Of a stretch of DNA of 14,328 nt, positions 1 to 6,619 are shown piece after piece (within the stretch, counting starts at the first letter, position 1; each line of letters starts with the position of its first letter). A model generated the notes under the pieces. The model did not search any database. It was given only the letters and a program-made list of their open reading frames with translations, and was not told the DNA's origin. Source of the stretch: Candidatus Pacebacteria bacterium CG10_big_fil_rev_8_21_14_0_10_44_11 (lineage in GTDB: Bacteria; Patescibacteriota; Microgenomatia; UBA1400; PJMF01); NCBI GenBank assembly GCA_002772705.1, contig PFDH01000001.1, positions 191 through 14,518 of the forward strand, read 5' to 3'. The position numbers and the translations under genes are program-made.

Positions 1-10
1 ACTCTCATAG

Positions 11-16
11 TATACT
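11..16 (+). promoter_or_regulatory. -10 box of the rmuC promoter (probably leaderless)
   Basis: TATACT lies 7 nt before the rmuC ATG, with no Shine-Dalgarno sequence between them. Transcription would begin at about the A of the ATG. The -35 box would fall outside the window, so only half of the promoter can be seen. Confidence 0.55.
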
Positions 17-23
17 GAATAGT

Positions 24-1154
24 ATGTCTATAGAGCTAGTTTTGATTTTAGTTGTCTTGGTGGGGGGACTGATTACCATTTATTTGGCTTTGCGACAGTT
101 GGTGACTGGTCAAAAAGACACGCAGTTAGACACCTTGGTTCAAGCGGCCTTTGGTAAAAGCGCCCAATTAGTGGCCGAACAAAGCCGGTTGATTTTGCAA
201 GGCGAAAAATCAGTCATCGCCAACGACATGGCGCATCGACACAAGAGTATTGAAGAGCTGGTGACTCGATTGCAGAAAGATTTGGAGAAGCGCCAAGAAG
301 AGATTAGATCGCTGGAGCAAGACAGAGTCAAGAAGTTTGGCGAGCTAGTCACTTCGCTGGATAATCACCGCAAATTGACTGACGAGCTTAACTTGTCTAC
401 TAAACGCTTGGCTTCAGTATTATCGAATAATCAAGCCAGAGGGGAGTGGGGAGAAAAAATCATCGAAGATTTGCTTCAGACCAATGGTTTGATGGAGGGT
501 ATTCATTATCAACGACAGAAGGTCTTGGCAGGCTCGGTGTTACGGCCAGACATTACTTTACTTCTGCCAAATCACCGCATTGTGGCGGTGGATGTCAAGT
601 TTCCCTACAGCGAAATGCAAAAATTGACGGCAGCAGAAACCAAAGAAGAACGCCAGGTTCATCTAAAGCAGTTTAATCAAGACCTTAAGCTAAAAGTTAA
701 CAAGGTGGCAGAGTATATTTTGCCCGCAGCCGCGACTTTAGATTATGCGATTATGTTTGTTCCTAACGAAATGGTTTTTTCTTTTATCAATCAAAAGTTG
801 CCTGAAATAATCGATTACGCTATCAGCCAGCGAGTGTTGTTGGTCTCTCCGTTTACTTTTTTAATTGTGGCCAAGACCGTTCACGAAAGTTATAAAAATT
901 TTATGGTCAGTGATGCTTTGCGTAGTGCGGTGGCAACAGTCGAGGATTTTGTCGGTGAGTGGGATACGTTTAAAGAACAAATTGCCAAATATGGTCGGAC
1001 AATTCAAACCCTGCAGACCGACTATGATCAGTTGACTGGCACTCGGGTTAGGATGTTGGATAAGAAGGTGGAGAAGGTGAGAAAATATTCTGATGGAACT
1101 TTGTTGAAAGAGGCCGAAGAAAAAGATGCGTTGGGGGCAGGTGAGGGAAAATAA
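24..1154 (+). CDS. rmuC: RmuC-family protein (putative DNA recombination/nuclease-related)
   Basis: RmuC-family protein of 376 aa, somewhat shorter than the E. coli protein. The family is implicated in limiting recombination at inverted repeats and is predicted to carry a PD-(D/E)XK nuclease-like fold; its biochemical role is poorly settled. Residues 4-23 form one N-terminal membrane helix. Residues about 45-130 are charged, heptad-like coiled coil. The RmuC core starts with the GEWGE signature (140-144) and continues with RPDITLLLPN (174-183) and VDVKFP (189-194), where D176, D190 and K192 match the nuclease-like D...DxK arrangement. The C-terminus is Lys/Glu-rich. ATG 24 is chosen because the hydrophobic anchor follows at once and a -10 box sits 7 nt upstream. 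The gene appears monocistronic and converges on the phosphotransferase unit across a hairpin terminator. Confidence 0.93.
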   Translation: MSIELVLILVVLVGGLITIYLALRQLVTGQKDTQLDTLVQAAFGKSAQLVAEQSRLILQGEKSVIANDMAHRHKSIEELVTRLQKDLEKRQEEIRSLEQDRVKKFGELVTSLDNHRKLTDELNLSTKRLASVLSNNQARGEWGEKIIEDLLQTNGLMEGIHYQRQKVLAGSVLRPDITLLLPNHRIVAVDVKFPYSEMQKLTAAETKEERQVHLKQFNQDLKLKVNKVAEYILPAAATLDYAIMFVPNEMVFSFINQKLPEIIDYAISQRVLLVSPFTFLIVAKTVHESYKNFMVSDALRSAVATVEDFVGEWDTFKEQIAKYGRTIQTLQTDYDQLTGTRVRMLDKKVEKVRKYSDGTLLKEAEEKDALGAGEGK

Positions 1155-1156
1155 CT

Positions 1157-1175
1157 CTAAAAAGGATGTTTTTAG
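1157..1175 (+). terminator. AT-only hairpin right after rmuC
   Basis: CTAAAAA (1157-1163) and TTTTTAG (1169-1175) form a perfect 7-bp stem around the loop GGATG, 2 nt after the rmuC stop codon. The T-rich 3' arm continues as TTTC. The stem is weak because it is mostly A-T, so it may only assist the stronger hairpin downstream. Confidence 0.35.
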
Positions 1176-1270
1176 TTTCTTCAATCAAAGTGACGGAATT
1201 AAATCACCAAATTTATGGGATTAATCGAATTAAATATAACAGTTCCTAGTTTTCTCTACGACGTGGAGCT

Positions 1271-1310
1271 AAAACAAATTAGATCTGTTCATCGATTTAA
1301 TTTGTTTTTT
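1271..1310. terminator. Bidirectional intrinsic terminator between rmuC and the phosphotransferase gene
   Basis: The arms at 1271-1285 and 1294-1308 pair over 15 bp with one G-U, around an 8-nt loop. The + strand ends in a run of six T (1305-1310). On the - strand the same stem ends in TTTT. It lies between two convergent genes and can stop transcription in both directions. Confidence 0.8.
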
Positions 1311-1324
1311 GAGAAAAAGAAAAA

Positions 1325-1855
1325 TTATTTTTGAGTGCTAGCAACCATATTTTCTAGTTTGCCTTCTTGGATTGGGCGGACGTGTTTGATTAATGGAACT
1401 GCGACATGATTTGGAATCGCATTCTCAATAAACATCCCCAGCGTATAAGACCACATTAAACCTGCTTTTTCATAATAGTCCTTGTTTTTAAGAGCCCGAC
1501 CGTTTTTATCTTCGTAAAAGCTAATGAAATCATCAAGACTTTCGTTGTACCCAAATAACAAGTGTGGAATAGCTTTAGCCATCCAATATATGTCCCAACA
1601 TCTATCACCAATTTCTGCAGGGTCCCAGTCGATGACAACATATCTTCCATCTGGTTGTTTTAAGATATGTTCCATATCTATGTCACCATTTATTAAACCA
1701 GAATCTGTTTTTTCTGGTAGGGAGTTTTTTAATACATCTAATCCAGCTTGCATTAAATTAATTGGTTCAATTCCAATTTTTCCTGAAAATTTTTTGAGTC
1801 TCGTACAAATCTGGTCAATTCTATCCAATGCGGTTATGGCGTAATTTGACCTCAA
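1325..1855 (-). CDS. Phosphotransferase (APH/macrolide-kinase-like), C-terminal lobe of a frameshifted gene
   Basis: C-terminal half of an aminoglycoside-phosphotransferase-fold small-molecule kinase. The first usable codon of this frame is TTG at 1853-1855, but the frame is open back to about 1918, and that extra stretch reads like the family (LVNIHNI follows the MAEF of the upstream half). It is therefore the second part of one gene, not an independent one. The catalytic loop reads NGDIDMEHIL (residues 56-65), where the family normally has HGDxxxxN/H. The metal-binding motif reads IDWD (75-78), followed by IGDRCWD. The His at the end of the loop resembles macrolide 2'-phosphotransferases, as I recall them. 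Asn in place of the first His is unusual. Gene plus upstream half span 979 nt (3n+1), which fits one inserted base. The product is probably inactive unless the frameshift is a sequence error. Confidence 0.75.
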   Translation of the reverse strand: MRSNYAITALDRIDQICTRLKKFSGKIGIEPINLMQAGLDVLKNSLPEKTDSGLINGDIDMEHILKQPDGRYVVIDWDPAEIGDRCWDIYWMAKAIPHLLFGYNESLDDFISFYEDKNGRALKNKDYYEKAGLMWSYTLGMFIENAIPNHVAVPLIKHVRPIQEGKLENMVASTQK

Positions 1856-1883
1856 TAAAGATGGAAAATTGGCAAGATTAATA

Positions 1884-2303
1884 TTATGAATATTGACTAA
1901 TAAATTCTGCCATTTCTCTCATAATTGCCCTTTTTTCAGGGATTGTCATCGCTTGCCCCATCTGTTCTGATAGAGACTTGCCACGAACTTCTGTCATTGC
2001 AAAATAATCCTGTGGGTATATTTCTTTACTATAGTCTGCATAAAACACGTGAGGGACAAGAGTGGCCCCGGAGGCCTCAATTCCCTGAAGAACTTCAACT
2101 TCTTTTCTCAAATCTGGTCTCTTGTATTCGGGTCTGACTTTGGGATAAACCTTATAAACTAATCTTTGTGTTTTACCATCCAACTCATAATTTACAAAGT
2201 ACACATCATGAGAAGTCTGGATTGGCTTATCGGCATTTACAAATTCAACTTTTTGATCCGGATAAATTTTTTCAAGTGATTGCTGAAATTGTTCTCTATT
2301 CAT
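1884..2303 (-). CDS. Phosphotransferase (APH/macrolide-kinase-like), N-terminal lobe of a frameshifted gene
   Basis: N-terminal ATP-binding lobe of the kinase whose C-lobe lies just downstream. It shows RLVYKVYPK with the ATP-binding Lys (K51), a conserved Glu on the following helix (RKEVEVL, E68), a VPHVFYAD strand, and the hinge FAMTEVRGKSLSEQM (101-115), all typical of APH-fold kinases. It stops early at 139 aa. Reading through MAEF into the other frame near 1896-1904 gives LVNIHNINLANFPSL, the expected helix, so a one-base insertion there breaks the gene. The intact kinase would be about 325 aa, normal for the family. ATG 2303 lies 3 nt after the glycosyltransferase stop with no Shine-Dalgarno sequence, which suggests translational coupling and one shared mRNA. 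The substrate is unproven; macrolide is a guess from the catalytic-loop style and the neighbour. Confidence 0.75.
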   Translation of the reverse strand: MNREQFQQSLEKIYPDQKVEFVNADKPIQTSHDVYFVNYELDGKTQRLVYKVYPKVRPEYKRPDLRKEVEVLQGIEASGATLVPHVFYADYSKEIYPQDYFAMTEVRGKSLSEQMGQAMTIPEKRAIMREMAEFISQYS

Positions 2304-2306
2304 AAA

Positions 2307-2726
2307 TTAAATTTTCTGTTCAATAATGTTGGCAGCTTGTTTTGATCCACCAAGTTGAGCGAATTCTTCTCGGAGTTGACTTGCTTTTTGTTGATAAGAA
2401 GGATCGTCCAAGATTTCTTCTAAAGCTTCACCTAAATGTTGGACTTGGTTATCAATACCCAGTACTGCTTTACCGTTTCCATATCGTTCAACTCTTTTAG
2501 CTTGAGGTTGGTTAGCAAAGAAGAGAGGAGTAACTATCATTGGAACTCCCGCACGAATACCGTTCGTTACTGTTCCTAATCCTCCTTGGGAAATCATAAC
2601 GTCCATTTCGGTAAGAATCTGTTTATCATCTGTAAAATCAAAGACCTCAACATTATCTGGAACTTTCATGTTTGGTAACAATAGGCCACGGGTGAGATAT
2701 AAATAAATATTATATTTATCAACCAA
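2307..2726 (-). CDS. Glycosyltransferase (MGT/GT1-like), C-terminal donor-binding domain of a frameshifted gene
   Basis: C-terminal nucleotide-sugar-binding domain of a GT1 (UDP-glycosyltransferase, MGT-like) enzyme. The frame nominally opens at TTG 2724-2726, but homologous-looking sequence continues upstream to about 2804 and includes VFYSSGTVFWD, the strand and loop that begin this domain in the family. The donor-binding signature reads ISQGGLGTVTNGIRAGVPMI, followed by TPLFFANQPQAKRVERYGNG. Most members have HGG where this protein has QGG, so a phosphate-contacting His is replaced by Gln. The end (QLGGSKQAANIIEQ) is the usual C-terminal helix. Together with the N-terminal half the gene spans 1156 nt (3n+1), restoring to about 384 aa, the normal MGT length. 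Confidence 0.77.
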   Translation of the reverse strand: MVDKYNIYLYLTRGLLLPNMKVPDNVEVFDFTDDKQILTEMDVMISQGGLGTVTNGIRAGVPMIVTPLFFANQPQAKRVERYGNGKAVLGIDNQVQHLGEALEEILDDPSYQQKASQLREEFAQLGGSKQAANIIEQKI

Positions 2727-2796
2727 GGATAAAACCGATTCGACTTGACGTTGATCCCAAAATACAGTTCCAGAGCTATAGAATACTTTTTTCTTT

Positions 2797-3462
2797 TTAC
2801 CACCCTTTTTTTATCTCTTGCTTGGGTTCAATTGGATCAGCACCCACATATGTAAAAGAAGGATTGGTTCTGTCGCCTTCAAACTTGGGTGTGCTATATA
2901 CTATCCTGGATGGAGGCTGTTCTTTCACAAATATTTCCTCAAAGTCGGCATCATTGAGTAAACCTAGTGATTGTTTTTCTTGCTGCGCTCTCTCCATAAA
3001 CTCCTGACCATTTTTATCAAATTTTTCCAACAGTTCCCCCTCTGGAGCAGAAAAATCTTCTGGACCAAGTTTTAACCAAGGAAGATTCATAGAATGGGCG
3101 ACTAATGCAGTAGTTTTAGATAGAGGTTCGCCTAATAAAATATTAACACCGTTTTCTTGTAAGAACCCGAAAGCCTTAATGTAAGAACTGACAATATTTT
3201 CTAAACTACAAAATGATTCTTTTTGGTGAGCCAACAGTTGCTCTTCTAGGGGTTCGCCTTCAAAACGTTTTCGATGAGGAGCTAATCCTATGTCAACATG
3301 ATTGAGACCAAGTTTTTGCACGTGTGCTTTGATTTGTCTTCCAGACAAAACACTCACGTTATTTCCACGATGTCTTAATTCTTGAAGAGTATCGGTAACA
3401 CCACCCCAGTCTAAATGGCCATACATGGGAAAGCAGATATAGGATATTTCGCGTTTGCTCAT
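2797..3462 (-). CDS. Glycosyltransferase (MGT/GT1-like), N-terminal acceptor-binding domain of a frameshifted gene
   Basis: N-terminal acceptor-binding domain of the same GT1-like glycosyltransferase. It opens with the Rossmann strand ISYICFPMYGHLDWGG (6-21), where GH is the usual catalytic-His context. LRHRGNNVSVLSG and a region ending in FTYVGADP (the family's 'Y.GP' hinge) follow. Translation runs into TAA at 2797-2799 immediately after a run of seven A and three G on the coding strand (2803-2812 of the window). Removing one base from that run joins the frame smoothly to the C-terminal half. Enzymes of this group transfer a sugar from UDP-sugars to small hydrophobic molecules, including macrolides; the acceptor here is unknown. 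The gene is first in an AT-rich two-gene unit with the phosphotransferase. Confidence 0.77.
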   Translation of the reverse strand: MSKREISYICFPMYGHLDWGGVTDTLQELRHRGNNVSVLSGRQIKAHVQKLGLNHVDIGLAPHRKRFEGEPLEEQLLAHQKESFCSLENIVSSYIKAFGFLQENGVNILLGEPLSKTTALVAHSMNLPWLKLGPEDFSAPEGELLEKFDKNGQEFMERAQQEKQSLGLLNDADFEEIFVKEQPPSRIVYSTPKFEGDRTNPSFTYVGADPIEPKQEIKKGW

Positions 3463-3473
3463 AATAATCTATG

Positions 3474-3511
3474 ATATTACTACGAATAATAATTTGGTAA
3501 AGCGATAAAAT
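3474..3511. promoter_or_regulatory. Divergent promoter region, glycosyltransferase (-) and Nudix gene (+)
   Basis: The 61-bp gap between two divergent starts is almost all A/T. On the - strand TTTACC (3496-3501) and TAATAT (3474-3479) are 16 bp apart and would start RNA about 4 nt before the glycosyltransferase ATG. On the + strand TAAAAT (3506-3511) lies 12 nt before the Nudix ATG. Neither gene has a Shine-Dalgarno sequence. In such A/T-rich DNA the exact boxes are uncertain. Confidence 0.4.
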
Positions 3512-3523
3512 CGATATAAAAAA

Positions 3524-3952
3524 ATGAAATACGTTGTTTCTGCATTTATATTTCATCAACAAAAATTATTGATTGTTCACCACAAGAAACTAAAAATCTG
3601 GCTTCCGGTCGGCGGTCATGTTGAAGAAGATGAAACCTTTGAGGAAGCATTACACAGAGAAGTAAAAGAAGAAGTAAACCTACATATTAAAATACTTAAT
3701 GCTTATCCTACATTTGAAAAGTTAGCAACTAGCCACATTCCGTTATATGTACACTCTGGAATGGAAAGTAATACTATGAAGGTCTGGTTTGATTTTGTTT
3801 GTTCTTGTTCCAGTACAAAATCATTTGAATTACAAACTACCGAACTTGATAATTTCAAATGGATAAAAAAATCTGATGTTAATAATTTAGAATCATATCC
3901 ATTAGTTAAAAAATTAGCAAAATCGGCTTTTGATTTTATTTTTAAAAAGTAA
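3524..3952 (+). CDS. Nudix hydrolase
   Basis: Nudix-fold pyrophosphohydrolase of 142 aa, a normal single-domain length; substrates of the family are nucleoside diphosphates linked to another moiety. The Nudix box is GGHVEEDETFEEALHREVKEEVNLHI (residues about 31-56, split here as GGHVEEDETFEEAL plus HREVKEEVNLHI). It matches Gx5Ex7REUxEExGU except that the late Gly is Asn. The metal-binding REVKEE is intact, so activity is plausible. The N-terminal strand MKYVVSAFIF and the late WFDF and LDNFKWIKKSDV segments suit the fold. The gene is AT-rich, like the broken glycosyltransferase unit it diverges from, and may have arrived with it. The substrate cannot be told from sequence. Confidence 0.9.
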   Translation: MKYVVSAFIFHQQKLLIVHHKKLKIWLPVGGHVEEDETFEEALHREVKEEVNLHIKILNAYPTFEKLATSHIPLYVHSGMESNTMKVWFDFVCSCSSTKSFELQTTELDNFKWIKKSDVNNLESYPLVKKLAKSAFDFIFKK

Positions 3953-4036
3953 CTTTTCTCAGGGCTAAGGCGGTGCTAATTCGCTCAAGGATGGGAGCCT
4001 TCCATTTTCAAGTTAATTCAGAAAAAAAACACTAGC

Positions 4037-5149
4037 CTACTTTTTCAACCCCAACTTCTCCCCATAAAACTCAATATCCCTCTCAACCACTGTATCCCAG
4101 CCTGGGACTAAATTGTGATTTGCCCCAGGATATTTATAAAAAGTAATATCGATTGGTTGTAAGGCTGGTTCTGCCGCCTCGGCAGATTGAGTGGCCGACT
4201 GCTCATATTCTTTTTTGATTGCCGCTCTTCGATCATCTTCTTTTTCAATTTTTGCCACAAACTCGTCTGACCAAGCAATCAAGGCTGATTCGTCAGCGGT
4301 GCCATGGTGCAGCACAATTAGTCCGCGCAGGCCATCTAAATACCTAGTCAGGGAGAACTGGCTAAGGTCGTAATCACGCTCCAGCTGATTAACCAAGATT
4401 CGCATGGCTTTACCTTCGTCGTCAGCTTCGTCAGAAAAGAAGAGCACTGAGTAGGGAAAGGGAACGGTTACTGGTGCCCAAAGCGAAGTGGGAATTGGTT
4501 GTTGCAGAATTTCTAAGACGCTAAGGGCAATTTGGCCGCCATTGCTGTGACCCCAAAGGCCAAGTTTAGATTGGTTGACTGCAGTAATTGGGGTCTGTGG
4601 CACACCGTAGGTTTCCAGTGACTTGATTAGTTCGATCACCACAATTGGTTTTTCAAATCTGGCTTGCCAAGCGTCTGTCGGTTCCGGTTCACTGTCACCA
4701 ACCCCAAAAAAATCTGGGGCGATGGTGATAAAGCCAGCTTTGGCAAATGCGCCCGCACCGCTTTTAGTCCCTACTCCGGTGGCGTAGATCTCTGGCGGTA
4801 CATAGCCTCTTACCATTACAATTACCGGTGTATTCGCAGAAACGGTATTGGGAATATTGAGTTGGCCAGTCATGTGTTTACCCAACGGGGCATACGAAAA
4901 AATAAAACTGGTGTAGCCATCTTCAATTTCCATGGTTGACTCAATGTTAATTTTGGTGGCTTGGTACTGTCTCTCTCTCAAAGCGTTGAAGGTATAAACC
5001 AAGTACGGATACTCAACCAGTTGCTGGTCTGATACCAGAGGGGAAGGCAATAAGTTTTTATCTAGATATTGATAACGATACCAAGCCAACAGATAGCCCA
5101 AACTTAGACAGACAATGGCTGTAATAAAAAAGATGCCTACTACTCTCAT
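4037..5149 (-). CDS. Membrane-anchored alpha/beta hydrolase (prolyl-oligopeptidase/dienelactone-hydrolase-like)
   Basis: Serine hydrolase of 370 aa. Residues 4-23 form an uncleaved-looking N-terminal membrane helix followed by WYRYQYLDK, so the catalytic domain is probably outside the membrane. The alpha/beta hydrolase part contains VIVMVRGY (oxyanion-loop strand, 109-116), a TIAPDFFGVGDSEP loop (142-155), the nucleophile elbow GHSNGG (S202), HHGTADE (candidate acid D286) and GANHNL (catalytic H345), so the triad is complete. A charged, Glu/Ala-rich insertion (about 300-330) precedes the last strand. It may be a peptidase or an esterase; sequence does not decide. It is the last gene of the pgl / GT-C / hydrolase series, 21 bp after the GT-C stop, and also has its own strong promoter. 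Confidence 0.85.
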   Translation of the reverse strand: MRVVGIFFITAIVCLSLGYLLAWYRYQYLDKNLLPSPLVSDQQLVEYPYLVYTFNALRERQYQATKINIESTMEIEDGYTSFIFSYAPLGKHMTGQLNIPNTVSANTPVIVMVRGYVPPEIYATGVGTKSGAGAFAKAGFITIAPDFFGVGDSEPEPTDAWQARFEKPIVVIELIKSLETYGVPQTPITAVNQSKLGLWGHSNGGQIALSVLEILQQPIPTSLWAPVTVPFPYSVLFFSDEADDEGKAMRILVNQLERDYDLSQFSLTRYLDGLRGLIVLHHGTADESALIAWSDEFVAKIEKEDDRRAAIKKEYEQSATQSAEAAEPALQPIDITFYKYPGANHNLVPGWDTVVERDIEFYGEKLGLKK

Positions 5150-5157
5150 TGATTAGT

Positions 5158-5186
5158 ATTTTACCTCAGATTAAAATGGCTGCCAA
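5158..5186 (-). promoter_or_regulatory. Promoter for the alpha/beta hydrolase gene
   Basis: On the - strand TTGGCA (5181-5186) and TAAAAT (5158-5163) are separated by exactly 17 bp; each matches the sigma-70 consensus at 5 of 6 positions. Only 8 nt lie between the -10 box and ATG, so the mRNA would have no leader or a 1-nt leader. The promoter overlaps the end of the upstream gene. Confidence 0.65.
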
Positions 5187-6619
5187 AGTACCCGCTGACT
5201 GGCATACTCCCGATAGAAAAATAGTGAGTTTGGCATAGTAGCGTTTGCATTGCTAATGTAAAAAACTGGACCGATCTCAGAGCTAGTCTGACCAGACTCA
5301 AGCGCCAGCCACCGGTAATTTTCAAAGAAACTCGGAAACTCCGCTTCAAGCCCTCCTAATGTTTTTAATTGGTAGCGTCCGGTTGATTTGGCATCAACAA
5401 AATTAATGATGTGCCGGATCTCTCTGACTGAGGCACCATACGAAAATGGTTGAGTGGTTTCAACAAAAAATGATTGCTGTGTGACCGAGTACAGATTAAA
5501 GAGACAGAGACCAACGACGCCAATCAAAGTCACCTGTTGCAACTGTTTGTTAAGTTTGGTGATGGTGTAGGCCAGGTGTAGCGGCAGCAAAATAAAAAAG
5601 GGCGGGAAGTAGGCTTCAGAAGCTGAGCCATACACAAAGTAACTAACAAAGAGCAATAAGATGGCTAGTTCGACGAGTAGCATGGCTGGAGCTAATTCTT
5701 TCTTGCGCAGATCTCTAAAAGCAATGTAAAATCCAACCAGCATCAGTACGCCAACCAAAACAGAAACTTGCCAGTAATCAGTGCTAAAAATTCTGCCGCC
5801 AAAATGGGCTAGAGCAGAGCCATACTGAGTAAAGCTCACTCCCCCACCCGCTTTGAAACTGACAAACTGGAGCAGTTTATAGCCAATCCAGACCACAAAG
5901 GTACCCACTTGAGCGAATTTGTGAGTTAGATCAAAAATAATTTGTGGCAAGAGGCCAACTGCCAAGCCTAGAGCCAGCTGCAAAAATTGTGTTTTCCTAA
6001 GTTTTCTTTTTTGGTGCCAAAGGACGAAAGGAATCAACAGAATTAATGGCGCCATTGCTAGCTCAAACTGAAACAAAAAAGCAAAGGCAAAACTGACAAA
6101 AAACAGATTAAACTTTTTGCGCTGCCAGAGCAGCAGTAAACTGAAAAGATAGAGAACCAAAGCCAGTGGTAATGGAGTGGTGTGATATGGCACCCGGCCA
6201 TTAGCGATTGCCAGTGGCGAAAGTGCTAATAAAGCGGCTGCAATCAAGGCTTGCCGTTTACTCAAATAAATGGCTGCGAATTCATACAAACCGATGACAG
6301 CCAAGATTGAAATCAAGGCAAATGTCAGCGATTGAGCCAAAGTATTGACGCCAAATATCACAATCACCATCATCTCTAGCCAAATAGTGACCGGTCCTTG
6401 TTTAAACCGGGGAACACTCGAGGGAATGCCCAACAGAGGTAAGGTTCTGTCCTGCACAGAATGATAAGCGACCATCAAATCTCTGCCCGCATCGCTGTAC
6501 AAAATACCTAAATTATCCAACTGCCAGGTTCGAGTCCAAGCGGCTAAACAAACAATTAAGCAAATAATCCAGTTGGCTTTCAGAAAATTGATTGTTTGAG
6601 TCAAACTAAGGGACTTCAT
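5171..6619 (-). CDS. GT-C-type membrane glycosyltransferase (GT39/ArnT-like)
   Basis: Polytopic membrane protein of 482 aa with about 10-11 hydrophobic helices and a short soluble C-terminal domain (roughly 390-482). The first loop after helix 1 carries YSDAGRD (41-47), the acidic motif of GT-C enzymes that use lipid-phosphate-linked sugars. GPVTIWLE (75-82) marks helix 2, another usual feature of the GT39/PMT_2 group. Members move a sugar from a polyprenyl-phosphate carrier to a lipid, glycan or protein on the outer face of the membrane. Its ATG overlaps the pgl stop in ATGA (6616-6619) with no Shine-Dalgarno sequence, so translation is probably coupled to pgl. The donor and acceptor are unknown. 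Confidence 0.8.
   Translation of the reverse strand: MKSLSLTQTINFLKANWIICLIVCLAAWTRTWQLDNLGILYSDAGRDLMVAYHSVQDRTLPLLGIPSSVPRFKQGPVTIWLEMMVIVIFGVNTLAQSLTFALISILAVIGLYEFAAIYLSKRQALIAAALLALSPLAIANGRVPYHTTPLPLALVLYLFSLLLLWQRKKFNLFFVSFAFAFLFQFELAMAPLILLIPFVLWHQKRKLRKTQFLQLALGLAVGLLPQIIFDLTHKFAQVGTFVVWIGYKLLQFVSFKAGGGVSFTQYGSALAHFGGRIFSTDYWQVSVLVGVLMLVGFYIAFRDLRKKELAPAMLLVELAILLLFVSYFVYGSASEAYFPPFFILLPLHLAYTITKLNKQLQQVTLIGVVGLCLFNLYSVTQQSFFVETTQPFSYGASVREIRHIINFVDAKSTGRYQLKTLGGLEAEFPSFFENYRWLALESGQTSSEIGPVFYISNANATMPNSLFFYREYASQRVLWQPF

Noticed and set aside
1197..1237. Two copies of GAATTAAAT between rmuC and its terminator.
   Set aside because: A 9-bp A/T-only repeat in AT-rich spacer is expected by chance, and nothing else marks it as an attachment site or array.
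1166..1249. 27-codon frame (MFLVSSIKVTELNHQ...) after rmuC.
   Set aside because: The ATG lies inside a hairpin, there is no ribosome binding site, and the composition is that of AT-rich spacer.
3953..4036. Possible T-box or other riboswitch fragment between the Nudix and hydrolase genes (AAGGC...GCCTT, GCTC...GAGC, AACTT...AAGTT pairings).
   Set aside because: The region lies between two convergent stops, so it precedes no gene on either strand. The pairings compete with each other, and no T-box consensus or full-length structure is present.
4664..4939. 91-codon frame on the + strand inside the hydrolase gene.
   Set aside because: It overlaps a complete catalytic-triad gene on the other strand and shows no family features or start signals.
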